Shown here: positions 1 to 8,323 of the stretch, piece by piece | How positions within the stretch are numbered: the stretch's first letter is position 1 | Layout of the letters: the number at the start of each line of letters is the position of its first letter | DNA from: Burkholderia sp. SRS-46 | GTDB taxonomy: Bacteria > Pseudomonadota > Gammaproteobacteria > Burkholderiales > Burkholderiaceae | Reading direction: 5' to 3' | DNA length: 64,000 nt | NCBI RefSeq assembly: GCF_004343775.1 | Contig: NZ_PTXL01000001.1 | Coordinates: 1,178,001 to 1,242,000, forward strand | Made by a program: the position numbers and the translations under genes | Notes under the pieces: generated by a model | Databases searched by the model: none | The model's input: the letters and a program-made list of their open reading frames with translations, nothing else | Told to the model about the DNA's origin: nothing

Positions 1-1
1 C

Positions 2-145
2 GAGACGCGCGTCATCGGCACGCTCGGCGATATCGTCGCGAAGGTGCAGGGCACGCAGATCGAGCGCACCGCGCTGATCCTGATCGGCCGCGTGCTCGAC
101 GCCGAAGGCTTCGCCGATTCGACGCTGTACGCGAGCGCGGATTAG
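2..145 (+). CDS. cobM: Precorrin-4 C11-methyltransferase, 3' end only
   Basis: Only the last 47 residues are present; the gene begins before the window. The reading frame ends with DSTLYASAD and TAG at 143-145, and contains the stretch RTALILIGRVL, which matches the C-terminus of CobM/CbiF, the SAM-dependent methylase that acts on C11 of precorrin-4 in cobalamin synthesis. CobM belongs to the tetrapyrrole methylase family, which normally ends with this strand-rich segment. The neighbouring genes in this window have no link to cobalamin, so the rest of a cob cluster would lie to the left. Identification rests on a short segment. Confidence 0.7.
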   Translation, partial: ETRVIGTLGDIVAKVQGTQIERTALILIGRVLDAEGFADSTLYASAD

Positions 146-178
146 GTCTCGCGGCCGCCGTCGCACGCCGGCCCGTGC

Positions 179-1351
179 TCATGCGCGCGCCACGCGCCGC
201 GCGACCTGCGGCCCGAAGCCGGCCGCGAGCGCGCACAGCGCGACGCACAGGCACGCCATTGCGGCCCACGCGGGCGTCAGGTCGGCGAGATGCTGGCGCA
301 CGACACCCGCCGCGAACGGGAACAGCCCCGCGATCAGGTAGCCGACGCCCTGCACGAAGCCCGTCAGCGAGGCGGCGTCGGCCGGCGTCGCCGCGTGGTC
401 GACCGTGACGATCAGCGACAGCGGAAACAGCGCGCCGATGCCCGCGCCCATCAGCAGCGCGACCGGCACCGCCAGCGCCTGCGGCGCGGCGAGCATCAGC
501 ACGAGCCCGACGAACAGCGCCGCGATCGCCGCCAGCAGCGCCGGGCGGCGATCGGGCACGCGATCGATCGTCGCGGACACCGTCAGCCCGGCCACGACCT
601 CGGCGAGCGTGACGCCGCCGAGCAACCCGCCGGCCGCGGCGGGCGACCAGCCGAGCCGCATGTAGTACGGCGGCAGCCATGCGAGCACCAGCGTGTACGC
701 GCCGGTCGCGATCCCGAAGAACAACGCGAGCCGCCATGCGCGCGGCGAGCGCGACGGCCGTGGGCCGCTCGTCGACGCGGCCGCGATGGCCGTGCCGCCA
801 CGGCTCGCAATCGGCCACGCGAGCGCGGCGACGACGGCCGGCAGCGCCCATCCCGCGAGCGCCGCGAGCCAGCCCCAGCGCGCGGCCGCAAGCGGCGCCG
901 CGACGCTCGCGAGCACCGCGCCGCCCATGATCGACGTCGAGTAAATGCCCATCACGCCGCCCACCCGCGTCCCGAAATGGGCCTTCACGAAGCCGGGCAG
1001 GAGCGCCTGCACCATCGCGCTCCCGATCCCCGCGCAGCACGCGCTCGCCAGCAGCAGCCACGCCTGTTGCGCGCCGACGCGCGACGCGCAGGCGATGCCG
1101 ATCAGCGCGATGCCGAGCGACACGCCGCCCGCGATGCCGGTTGCGCGCTGCAGCCGTCGCGCGCATAACGCGCCGAGCCCCATCAGCACGATCGGGATCG
1201 TCGTCAGCAGGCTCGCGGTGCTGTCGCCGATGCCGGTCGCGCGCTGGATCATGTCGAGCAGCGGGCCGACCGCGGCGAGTGCCGGGCGCAGGTTCAGCCC
1301 GACGAGGACGATGGCGGCGAGCCGCCATCCGGGGGAAGTGAAGCGTTGCAT
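179..1351 (-). CDS. MFS transporter, CynX/NimT (cyanate/nitroimidazole) type
   Basis: A 390-residue, very hydrophobic protein with about 12 predicted membrane spans, the normal length for the family. The N-terminal LVGLNLRPALAAVGPLL segment is a hallmark of the CynX/NimT branch of the major facilitator superfamily, whose members move cyanate or small drugs. It is transcribed divergently from the MarR gene at 1480, and the 128-base interval holds two palindromes at 1411-1458. By analogy with other MarR-exporter pairs, the MarR protein probably represses this gene and a small aromatic or nitro compound may be the inducer. The substrate itself cannot be read from the sequence. Confidence 0.85.
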   Translation of the reverse strand: MQRFTSPGWRLAAIVLVGLNLRPALAAVGPLLDMIQRATGIGDSTASLLTTIPIVLMGLGALCARRLQRATGIAGGVSLGIALIGIACASRVGAQQAWLLLASACCAGIGSAMVQALLPGFVKAHFGTRVGGVMGIYSTSIMGGAVLASVAAPLAAARWGWLAALAGWALPAVVAALAWPIASRGGTAIAAASTSGPRPSRSPRAWRLALFFGIATGAYTLVLAWLPPYYMRLGWSPAAAGGLLGGVTLAEVVAGLTVSATIDRVPDRRPALLAAIAALFVGLVLMLAAPQALAVPVALLMGAGIGALFPLSLIVTVDHAATPADAASLTGFVQGVGYLIAGLFPFAAGVVRQHLADLTPAWAAMACLCVALCALAAGFGPQVARRVARA

Positions 1352-1410
1352 CGTGTGGCCCTCAGGATCGTGCGTGGCGCCGGGACCGGCGTCGCGCGTT
1401 TTCGTGTAAA

Positions 1411-1458
1411 TTGTCTCGACGTCAAGATAAATGCCAATTTATCTTGACGTCAAGATAA
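1411..1458. promoter_or_regulatory. Twin palindromic operators between MFS and MarR genes
   Basis: Two related 20-base palindromes lie at 1411-1430 and 1439-1458. The second, TTATCTTGACGTCAAGATAA, is a perfect palindrome; the first has the same core but differs at two positions in its left arm. Their centres are 28 bases apart. The TTGACGTCAA core is the kind of site bound by MarR-family dimers. The position, between divergent genes and 22 bases before the marR start, suggests autoregulation and repression of the exporter. Confidence 0.75.
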
Positions 1459-1479
1459 CTTGTTCGCCGAGGAGGGTTA

Positions 1480-1995
1480 ATGGATCGAGTGGACCGAGCC
1501 GGGCATGCGGTCGCGCAATGGCGCGCCGAGCGTCCGGACCTGGACGCATCGTCGATGCTCGTGATGGGGCGGCTGCAGGAAGCGGCGCTCGCGATCGGGC
1601 GCGATCGTCTCAATCCGCTGTTCGCGCGCTACGGGATGCAGCCGGGCGAGTTCGACGTGCTGGCGACGCTGCGCCGCAGCGGGGCGCCGTTCGCGCTGAC
1701 GCCGACGGCGCTGTACGACGCGCTGATGATGTCGTCGGGCGGGATGACCGCGCGCATCGACCGGCTGCAGAAGGCGGGGTGGGTCGAGCGTCGGCCGAAT
1801 CCGGCCGACGGGCGCGGCACGCTCGTCGCGCTGACGGATGTCGGCCGCGCGTTGATCGACGACGCGGTCGTCGCGCACATCGACAATCAGCGCGCGCTGC
1901 TGGCGGCCCTGTCGGCGCAGGAGCAGGCGCAGCTCGCGCGGCTGCTGGGCAAGCTGCTGGAGGGATTGGGCGAGGCCGGGAGCGAAATGGACTAG
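1480..1995 (+). CDS. MarR-family transcriptional regulator
   Basis: A 171-residue winged-helix regulator. The central part runs through a recognition helix (LTPTALYDALMMSSGGMTARIDRL) and then the wing, RRPNPADGRGTLVALTD, the classical MarR DPADGR signature. The start at 1480 follows GGAGGG with good spacing (1471-1476). It is divergent from the CynX-like exporter and preceded by two palindromes it probably binds. Length is a little above the MarR norm because of an N-terminal helix, as in PecS/HucR-like proteins that sense phenolic or purine ligands. The ligand is unknown. Confidence 0.9.
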   Translation: MDRVDRAGHAVAQWRAERPDLDASSMLVMGRLQEAALAIGRDRLNPLFARYGMQPGEFDVLATLRRSGAPFALTPTALYDALMMSSGGMTARIDRLQKAGWVERRPNPADGRGTLVALTDVGRALIDDAVVAHIDNQRALLAALSAQEQAQLARLLGKLLEGLGEAGSEMD

Positions 1996-2004
1996 GTGCT
2001 CGGT

Positions 2005-2025
2005 CCCGCCGCATTGCGCGGCGGG
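2005..2025. terminator. GC-rich hairpin between convergent marR and GST genes
   Basis: Arms CCCGCCGC (2005-2012) and GCGGCGGG (2018-2025) pair perfectly around a five-base loop. It sits in the 74-base gap between two convergent genes, where a bidirectional transcription stop is expected. There is no T tract, so this is a structural guess. Confidence 0.4.
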
Positions 2026-2069
2026 CCGGGACATCACCGGCCCGGCGAGCGCCGGACCGGCCGCGCGCG

Positions 2070-2774
2070 TCAGCCGCGCGCCGGGATGTTGAGGCCGCGT
2101 GCGACGGCCGGGCGGGCGACGAACGCGTCGAGCGCGCGCGCGACGTGGCGGAATTCGCCGAAGCCGACCAGGTCGCCGGCTTCGTAGAAGCCGATCAGGT
2201 TGCGCACCCACGGGAAGATCGAGATGTCGGCGATCGTGTATTCATCGCCCATCACCCACTGGCGATCGGCGAGGTGCGCGTCGAGCACCGCGAGCAGGCG
2301 CTTCGATTCGACGACGTAGCGGTCGCGCGGACGCTTGTCCTCGTAGTCGCGGCCGGCGAACTTGTGGAAGAAGCCGACCTGCCCGAAGATCGGGCCGATC
2401 CCCGCCATCTGGAACATCACCCACTGGATCGTCTCGTAGCGACGCGCGAGATCCTTCGGGATCAGCTGGCCGGTCTTGTCGGCGAGATAGATCAGGATCG
2501 CGCCGGATTCGAACAGCGGCAGCGGCTTGCCGTCCGGGCCGTGCGGATCGATGATCGCCGGGATCTTGTTGTTCGGGTTCAGCGACAGGAATGCCGGCGA
2601 CAGCTGGTCGTCGGTGCTGAAGCTCACCAGGTGCGGCTCGTACGGCAGGCCGGTTTCCTCGAGCATGATCGACACCTTGACGCCGTTCGGCGTCGGCAGC
2701 GAGTAGAGCTGGAGGCGGTCGGGATGCTGGGCCGGCCACTTTTGCGTGATCGGGAAGGCGGACAGATCGGGCAT
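2070..2774 (-). CDS. Glutathione S-transferase family protein
   Basis: 234 residues from the ATG at 2774 (an in-frame upstream start at 2807 would add 11 residues with no family match). The N-terminal thioredoxin fold includes LYSLPTPNGVKVSIMLEE, NPNNKIPAIID and the ESGAILIYLAD glutathione gamma-glutamyl-binding motif; the C-terminal all-helical domain has the N-capping box GDEYTIADISIFPWV. These features match the YghU/YfcG-like or Ure2-like bacterial GSTs, which often have disulfide reductase activity on glutathione. It converges on marR. Two further GST genes of the same broad type occur at 43-44.5 kb. Confidence 0.9.
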   Translation of the reverse strand: MPDLSAFPITQKWPAQHPDRLQLYSLPTPNGVKVSIMLEETGLPYEPHLVSFSTDDQLSPAFLSLNPNNKIPAIIDPHGPDGKPLPLFESGAILIYLADKTGQLIPKDLARRYETIQWVMFQMAGIGPIFGQVGFFHKFAGRDYEDKRPRDRYVVESKRLLAVLDAHLADRQWVMGDEYTIADISIFPWVRNLIGFYEAGDLVGFGEFRHVARALDAFVARPAVARGLNIPARG

Positions 2775-3225
2775 GACAGGGTTCGCTCGTCGGGGTGAGT
2801 CATCCACGGCCCGCTACACCGCCGCGCGTGGCGGCCGGTCGTGGTGCGGGAGCGGCGGGGTCACGCGGAAGCGGGCGCGGCGGGGCGCGCCAAAGGGCCA
2901 ACTGTAGCCGATTCGGGGGATTGGTGCAGGGGACAGCGACCACGATCGCCTGGGCGTGCGGGTTGCCTTCTCATTCGGAAACCATCGCTGACAATTTCAC
3001 CAATCGATCAACGGGAATCCAGTGATTCTCGTCGCCGCCACGAGATGGAAACCCTACTCGGCCGGAACCGAGTGCCATCAACGAACGCTGGAACACGACA
3101 GTTATCTCGATTTCTCGCGTGGCATGGCGAAAGTCGCGGATCCACGCTTTTCTTGAGAATTTCCTCATACCCATGAGAAATTCCATATTTACCATGAGTT
3201 CTCCTACGGATAGAGGGCATTGCCG
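2775..3225. other. Non-coding stretch ahead of the bacteriocin gene
   Basis: About 450 bases without a convincing gene. The right half (from about 2960) is visibly richer in A and T than its surroundings. It holds an inverted repeat, GAATTTCCTCAT (3157-3168) against ATGAGAAATTC (3173-3183), just upstream of the bacteriocin start, which could be an operator or an RNA hairpin. An open frame on the minus strand across this region shows no ribosome binding site or family resemblance. Confidence 0.5.
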
Positions 3226-3474
3226 GTGCTGAACGTAATGGCAGATGCAGCCGGCCAGAGTCAACTTATCCAGGCGATTGAATCAATGCGCGAACTTGAA
3301 CAGAATGATTTGCAACAAGTCAGCGGTGCCATTTCGTGTGAACTGAATCCGGCGCCCATCAATTGGGCGGCGGTTGGGGGAGCTGCCTTGGTGGGCGCCA
3401 CGCGCGGCCCGCAAGCGGCGCTTTTGAGTGGTGCAGGCGCTTTTCTCGGACAAGCGTGGATCTGCAAGTTTTGA
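3226..3474 (+). CDS. Double-glycine-leader bacteriocin/microcin precursor
   Basis: 82 residues if translation starts at GTG 3226, which sits 8 bases after AGAGGG (3212-3217); ATG codons at 3238 and 3286 are alternatives. From the 3286 Met the sequence MRELEQNDLQQVSGA has the form of a class II bacteriocin leader (M-R-E-L-x-x-x-x-L-x-x-V-S-G-G/A), normally cut after the GG or GA pair by a peptidase-containing ABC transporter. The predicted mature 47-mer is small, hydrophobic, rich in Gly and Ala, and has two Cys residues that could form a disulfide. A two-span membrane protein follows 44 bases downstream. No dedicated exporter is nearby, so export would need a transporter elsewhere. Confidence 0.7.
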   Translation: MLNVMADAAGQSQLIQAIESMRELEQNDLQQVSGAISCELNPAPINWAAVGGAALVGATRGPQAALLSGAGAFLGQAWICKF

Positions 3475-3518
3475 CGATTGATCGGCAATTTTGCCTATTT
3501 GGAGTGTCGGGAGGCGTC

Positions 3519-3800
3519 ATGCGTTTTCGTGATTCGCGAAGGCCGGTTATGAAGTTCCTGATGTACGGCATCTACCCCGAGCGATTCAGCAAAGCATATG
3601 GAGATGGATGGTTTGCCGTCTTGTTGGGCGCCTTTGGAAGAACGCTCCCGATGTCGGTCGGGGTGGCAGCGTTGACCTGCGTCGTGGCGCCTGGCGTGCT
3701 CACGACGGGGCGTCTGGCATTTACGTCAGCGATTCATTTCGGATACAACGCATTTCTGGAATGGCACCTGATTCGCCGGTCTCGACGCGAAGGGGAGTAG
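3519..3800 (+). CDS. Small two-span membrane protein, candidate immunity protein
   Basis: 93 residues from the ATG at 3519, which is preceded by GGGAGG (3509-3514). The protein has a basic N-terminus, then two hydrophobic stretches (roughly residues 32-58 and 62-78) and a basic tail, RRSRREGE. I do not recognise a family. Its position just after the bacteriocin precursor, same strand and similar base composition, is the usual place for an immunity gene, and such proteins are often small with two or more membrane spans. Function is inferred from context only. Confidence 0.55.
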   Translation: MRFRDSRRPVMKFLMYGIYPERFSKAYGDGWFAVLLGAFGRTLPMSVGVAALTCVVAPGVLTTGRLAFTSAIHFGYNAFLEWHLIRRSRREGE

Positions 3801-3926
3801 CCGGCGGGCCAGGAACAATTCATGTTCTCCGCGACTCGACATTGCGCCGGTGGTCAGCATTCCGGCGTCGAATCCGACCTGTCGACGCCTCACGACCAGA
3901 CGCCTCCGCGCCAAGCAACGCCCCCT

Positions 3927-5051
3927 TCAAAAGTTATGCCGTAACCCGATCATCGCCGCCGTCGTCCCAACACCCGGCGCGACCGGCTGCCCGTACACGA
4001 GCATCTGATCCATCGTCCCGCGGTTGTTCACATGACCGACCTGCGCATACACCATCGTGCGCTTCGACAGGCTGTAGTCGGCCCCGAGCACGACTGACGT
4101 CGATTTGTTCGCCGACCGATTGCGATCCTTCAGGTAATACACGGCCGACGTCACCTGCAACGCCGGCGTGAAGCGATAGCCCACACCCGCCGACATCATG
4201 TCGAAGTTCGCCTGATCCGAGCGCGCGGGATTCTTGCCGTTCGCATACGACGCCGACACCGAAAACGCGTCGCGCGTGTATTTCGCGCCGACGTACACGA
4301 ACCGGTTGTTGTTCAAACCGGTCGGTGTCGAGCCCGGCGCCGGATTCGCGTCATGGCCGTTGTAGTAGGCCGCGGCCACATTGAGCCCGTAGTTCGCGTA
4401 CTTGAGCACGACCGACTCGCGCGTCCCCCCTTGAAACTGCCCGGCGACGCCGCCCGGCGCGAATTCGAGCGCGACCGACACGCCGCCGAACGTCGGCGAC
4501 TGATAGACGAGCGCGTTGCTGTCGTACAGCGCGCCGATCGCGCCGTTGGTGCTCGTGCCGGGCCAGCCGGCCGCGGTGTTGATGCCGAGCCACGCGGTCA
4601 GGATGCTGCCGAAGAACTGCGCGTTGCGCACATCGGTGTCGGCCATCGCGTAGATCATCGGCACGATCTGGCGGCCCGCGTTGAACGTGCCGAATGGCCC
4701 CGACACGCCGACCGACGCCACCTGGTTGAAGATCGCGACCGCGCCCGGCGTGTCGCTCAGCTGCAGCCGGCCGGTGCCGCTGTCGAACGAGCCCTGCAGC
4801 TTGAAGTTGATCGCGTAGCCGCCGCCGATGTCCTCGCGCCCCTTGATCCCCCAGAAGCTCGAATAGATGCCGCCGTCCTTCATCCGGAACACCTTGCCGG
4901 TGTTCGGTGCGTTCGGGCTGAACGACGCGGCCGACGTGCTCTGGTACAGCAGGCCGGTGTCGATCACGCCGTACAGCGTGACGGAGGATTGCGCGTATGC
5001 GCCCGCCGAACAGGCGGCAAGCGCGGCGAGCGCGGCCAGTTTCGTCTTCAT
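3927..5051 (-). CDS. Gram-negative outer-membrane porin (OmpC-like)
   Basis: 374 residues from the ATG at 5051, which gives a clean signal peptide MKTKLAALAALAACSAGAYA with cleavage before QSSVTLYGVIDTG, the first beta strand typical of Burkholderia/Neisseria trimeric porins. The protein ends in a C-terminal Phe (GLRHNF), the signal for outer-membrane insertion by BAM. Length and alternating strand pattern fit a 16-stranded general diffusion porin. The open frame continues 109 codons upstream of this Met through a low-complexity repeat, but that part is not coding. Upstream, 150-215 bases from the start, lies an array of short repeats (see 5182-5268). Confidence 0.92.
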   Translation of the reverse strand: MKTKLAALAALAACSAGAYAQSSVTLYGVIDTGLLYQSTSAASFSPNAPNTGKVFRMKDGGIYSSFWGIKGREDIGGGYAINFKLQGSFDSGTGRLQLSDTPGAVAIFNQVASVGVSGPFGTFNAGRQIVPMIYAMADTDVRNAQFFGSILTAWLGINTAAGWPGTSTNGAIGALYDSNALVYQSPTFGGVSVALEFAPGGVAGQFQGGTRESVVLKYANYGLNVAAAYYNGHDANPAPGSTPTGLNNNRFVYVGAKYTRDAFSVSASYANGKNPARSDQANFDMMSAGVGYRFTPALQVTSAVYYLKDRNRSANKSTSVVLGADYSLSKRTMVYAQVGHVNNRGTMDQMLVYGQPVAPGVGTTAAMIGLRHNF

Positions 5052-5415
5052 CGAAGTCTCCAGGGATTGTGTTGTAGCCGGGCGGGATCGAGCCTGCCCG
5101 GGGTGATGCAGGAACGCGTCAGGCGGCGCAATCACGCCAGCGCGGCATGGCGATCGCCCGACGCCCGTCGGCGTGGCGCGCGGCATCAGCGGCGGCATCA
5201 GCGGCGGAATCGAGGCAATCGAGGCAATCGGGCAATCGGGAATCGGGGAATCGGGAATCGGGAATCGGCGGTGAAATCGAAGTGCGGCATGGGGCGGCTC
5301 CGTCAGGCGAACGTCGCAATCGACGTCCCGTTGCGTCATGTTGGAAAGACTACGCAACGACGCACGGCATTCCCCCACGCGCGGGGCAGGGTTTCGGAGA
5401 GGCGGGGAGGAGGGA
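5052..5415. other. Porin upstream region with short tandem repeats
   Basis: This 364-base gap separates the porin start from the 3' end of the LuxR-type regulator gene, both on the minus strand. It should hold the porin promoter. Its centre is occupied by simple repeats at 5182-5268, described separately. I see no gene in it. Confidence 0.6.
5182..5268. repeat. Short tandem repeat tract (12-mers and AATCGGG-type units)
   Basis: Two copies of GGCATCAGCGGC (5182-5205) are followed by AATCGAGGC twice and then five or six AATCGGG-like units of 7-8 bases up to about 5268. The tract lies in the upstream region of the porin gene. Tracts of this kind can change length by strand slippage and so may differ between isolates. 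Confidence 0.8.
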
Positions 5416-8109
5416 TCAGGACGCGCTTTCCAGCAGCCCGAGCACGAGCGCGCGGCGCACCGCGTGCTTGCGCGAGCTCGCGTCGAGCTTGCCGAACAGG
5501 TTCTTCAGGTGCCACTTCACGGTTTCCTCGCCGACGGCGAGCGCGACCGCGATCTCCTTGTTCGACAGGTTCCGGGCCAGCAGCTCGAGGATCGCGCGCT
5601 CCTTCGGCGTCAGCACGACGCTCGGCACCGCGCGCGGCCCGGCCGCCGCGCGGGGTGCCGGCGGCACGATGCGCGGCGTGGGCAGCGCGTGGCCGGCGAG
5701 CACGGCGTCCTCGTCGCCCACCCGCCGCACCCAGTCGGCGACGGCGGGGTGCGTGTCGGCGAGCGTGCGCGTGAGCCGGAACAGGTCGGCGAGGTTGATC
5801 GCCTCGACCAGCAGCGCGCGGCCGTCCCGCCCCGACTGCTCGAGCGCGAACGCCTTCAGCGCCATGATCTCGATGCGTGCGCGGCCGATGCTCATCTCGC
5901 GCGCGAGCACGGCGGCCTCGTCGAGCGCCGCGCCGGCATCGTCCCAGCGGCGCGCCGCGAGCGCGGCCCCCGCATGCGCGGTGGCCTGCAGCAGCACCAC
6001 CGGCCGCCGCCACAGCGGCCCGTGCGCCGGAAACTCGGCGGCCGCGATCGCGTCGATCCGCTCGACCAGCGCATGGCAGGTCGCCTCGCGGTAGCGCGCC
6101 GCGTGAATCCGCACCTGCTCGGCGAGGCTCGCGACCGACAGGCGCGGCAGCCGACGCGCGACGCCCATTGCGTCCAGCGCTTCGAGCAGGTCGATCGCGC
6201 GATGCTCGACACCGCGCAGCATTGCGATGCGCGCCGCGGTGCAGTAACCGAGCAGCACCGTATCCGGAATGCCCGAATGCTCGAGCACGTCGAGCCGGTT
6301 CGCGAGCAGCGCGGCGGCCTGGTCGACCCGGTCCGACTCGTATGCGATCGCCGCGCACAGCGCCGCGAACATGCAGGTGAGCGGATGGCGGCGGCCGAGG
6401 TCCGTTTCGGCGCGGGCCAGCGCCGGTGCGAGCACCTCGTCGGCGAGTTGCGGCTGCCCTTCGGACAGGTAGCTGAAGCCGGCGATCAGCTCGCCCCAGC
6501 GCGCGACGTAGCCGAACCCGGCCGCCGTCTCGCCGCGCGGCGCGCCTTGCTGGAAACGCCGCGCCTGCGCGGGCTCGCCGAGGATGATCGCGCGCGCCGA
6601 CAGCCGGTTCGCGTGCATCTGCGCGAGCCACGACGCGGCGGGCGGCACGAACGCGGCCCACGGTTCGAACAGCTCGACGAAGCGGTCGATCTCGTCCGCG
6701 TAATACGCGGCCGCGCTCAGGATCAGCGCGCATTCGTAACGCATCGCGGACGGCGTGTCCGGTGCCGCGAGGATGCCGTCGATCTGCCGCTGCGCCTCGA
6801 CATGCCGCTCGCCGAGCGCGAGAGCCCACGCAACCGCGATCCGCAGCGGCGGGCGCTGGTCGAGCTCGGCGTCGGGCAGGCGTTCGAGCCAGTCGAGCAC
6901 GTCGTTGATGCGGCCGGCCTTCAGCGCATCCTCCAGGCAGCGCCGCGCCAGCGCATAGGCCATGTCGAGCCGGCCGGCCGCATACGCGTGCCGCGCGGCC
7001 TCGCCGGTCATCCCGTGCGCATCGAGCCAGTCGGCCGCGCGCGCATGCAGGCCGTCGCGCTCCGCGTCCGGCCACGCCGCGAGGCGGTCGCGCAGCGTGT
7101 CGCGCACGAGCGGATGCAGCCGGCACCAGTCGCTGTCGTCCGACCCGATGAACAGCGGCGTGTCGCGCGCGAGCCGGGCGAGGCACGCGGACGCGTCGCC
7201 GTCGCCGAGCAGCGCGTCGCACAGCGCCGGGTGCAGCAGGTCGACGATGCTGATGCGCGTCAGGAATGCCGTGTCGTCCGCCGACAGGTTCGCGAGCAGC
7301 AGCTCGACGAGCCGGTCGCGCGTGCCGCCGGCCCGTGCGGCGAGCGCATCGACGGCCTGGCGCGGGTCGGCCGCGCGCGCCATCGCGGCCGTCGCGAGCT
7401 GCAGCCCGAGCGGCCAGCCGTCGACGCGCTCGAACAGCCGCGCGCACGCGTCGGCATCGACCCGTTGCGCGAAGCGCCCGGTCACCAGCGCGATCGTCTC
7501 GTCGAGCGTGAAGCGCAGCCAGTCGGCGCCGACCAGCGTGCATTGCCCGCTCGCGAGCAGGTCGCCGGCGGCCTGGTCGAGCCCGCGCCGCGCGGCCACC
7601 ACGATGCGCAGGTTCTGCGGCGCGTTGTGCAGCACGTAGGTCAGCGCGTCGAGGCCCGCGGCGGGCAGCCGCTCCGCCTCGTCGACGATCAGCAGCGCGT
7701 CGATCGACAGCTGCGCGACCTCGGCGAGCCACGCGGTCACGCCTTCGAGCGCGCGCGCCGCGTCCAGCGCGCCGCTCGCGATCAGGCGGCCGAAGCCGGG
7801 CCGCGCGCAGCCGGTTCGCACGGCCTGCACGAGCCCGTGCAGCAGGCGCGGCGCGTCGTCGCGCTCGTCCGCCGACAGCCAGACGACCGCATGGCCGAGC
7901 GCCAGGTATTCGCGGCGCCATTGCGCGAGCAGCGACGTCTTGCCGTAGCCGGCCGGCGCCTGCACGAGCGTGACCGGGCGATCGTCGAAACCGGCCGCCG
8001 ACGGGCTCAGCCGCGCGCGCGCGACGAGTTGCGCGGACACGCGCGGCGCGGTCGTCTTCAATACCAGCTCGGTGGGGGCGGTGTCGTCGCGGGTCGCAGG
8101 GTGGGCCAT
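5416..8109 (-). CDS. LuxR-family regulator of the MalT/LAL (STAND ATPase) type
   Basis: 897 residues from ATG 8109. Order of parts: P-loop NTPase with Walker A QAPAGYGKTSLL (about residues 50-61) and a Walker B-like ALLIVDEAERL; a long helical TPR-like sensor region; and a C-terminal LuxR helix-turn-helix (LTPKERAILELLARNLSNKEIA, then EETVKWHLKNLFGKL). MalT-type proteins are ATP-dependent, ligand-triggered activators. It is divergent from the operon starting at 8273, so it is the obvious candidate activator of that catabolic set, and could also affect the porin downstream. The start is chosen because the longer frame upstream shows no family resemblance. Confidence 0.88.
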   Translation of the reverse strand: MAHPATRDDTAPTELVLKTTAPRVSAQLVARARLSPSAAGFDDRPVTLVQAPAGYGKTSLLAQWRREYLALGHAVVWLSADERDDAPRLLHGLVQAVRTGCARPGFGRLIASGALDAARALEGVTAWLAEVAQLSIDALLIVDEAERLPAAGLDALTYVLHNAPQNLRIVVAARRGLDQAAGDLLASGQCTLVGADWLRFTLDETIALVTGRFAQRVDADACARLFERVDGWPLGLQLATAAMARAADPRQAVDALAARAGGTRDRLVELLLANLSADDTAFLTRISIVDLLHPALCDALLGDGDASACLARLARDTPLFIGSDDSDWCRLHPLVRDTLRDRLAAWPDAERDGLHARAADWLDAHGMTGEAARHAYAAGRLDMAYALARRCLEDALKAGRINDVLDWLERLPDAELDQRPPLRIAVAWALALGERHVEAQRQIDGILAAPDTPSAMRYECALILSAAAYYADEIDRFVELFEPWAAFVPPAASWLAQMHANRLSARAIILGEPAQARRFQQGAPRGETAAGFGYVARWGELIAGFSYLSEGQPQLADEVLAPALARAETDLGRRHPLTCMFAALCAAIAYESDRVDQAAALLANRLDVLEHSGIPDTVLLGYCTAARIAMLRGVEHRAIDLLEALDAMGVARRLPRLSVASLAEQVRIHAARYREATCHALVERIDAIAAAEFPAHGPLWRRPVVLLQATAHAGAALAARRWDDAGAALDEAAVLAREMSIGRARIEIMALKAFALEQSGRDGRALLVEAINLADLFRLTRTLADTHPAVADWVRRVGDEDAVLAGHALPTPRIVPPAPRAAAGPRAVPSVVLTPKERAILELLARNLSNKEIAVALAVGEETVKWHLKNLFGKLDASSRKHAVRRALVLGLLESAS

Positions 8110-8272
8110 CGGGGGAGCAGGTCGGAACCCGGCAAGGCCGGCATCCGGTGTGGATCGTGGGGGGAAGGATCGGTCGAACCCGCCGCGCGCGTCAATCCCC
8201 CCCGTCGCGAGTGGGGCCGGCCGCACGCCGCGCCGATAGCATGGGTTCCGACACATGTACGAGGAGAACCCC

Positions 8273-8323
8273 ATGTCGACAGACTTCACCGCCACGCCGG
8301 CCGGCGTGCCGTGCGCCGGGTGA
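8273..8323 (+). CDS. 16-codon leader open frame before the Usp/hemerythrin-like gene
   Basis: ATG 8273 follows GAGGAG (8261-8266) at ideal spacing, the best ribosome site in the area. It encodes only MSTDFTATPAGVPCAG before TGA at 8321-8323. The next gene can start at GTG 8320 overlapping that stop (GTGA), or at ATG 8332. This looks like a short leader coupled to translation of the next gene; it could instead be the remnant of a frameshifted start. It is the first open frame of the run that continues to 14340. Confidence 0.45.
   Translation: MSTDFTATPAGVPCAG

Noticed and set aside
2971..3264. 97-codon minus-strand frame ahead of the bacteriocin
   Set aside because: No ribosome site, no family resemblance, and it crosses the bacteriocin leader.
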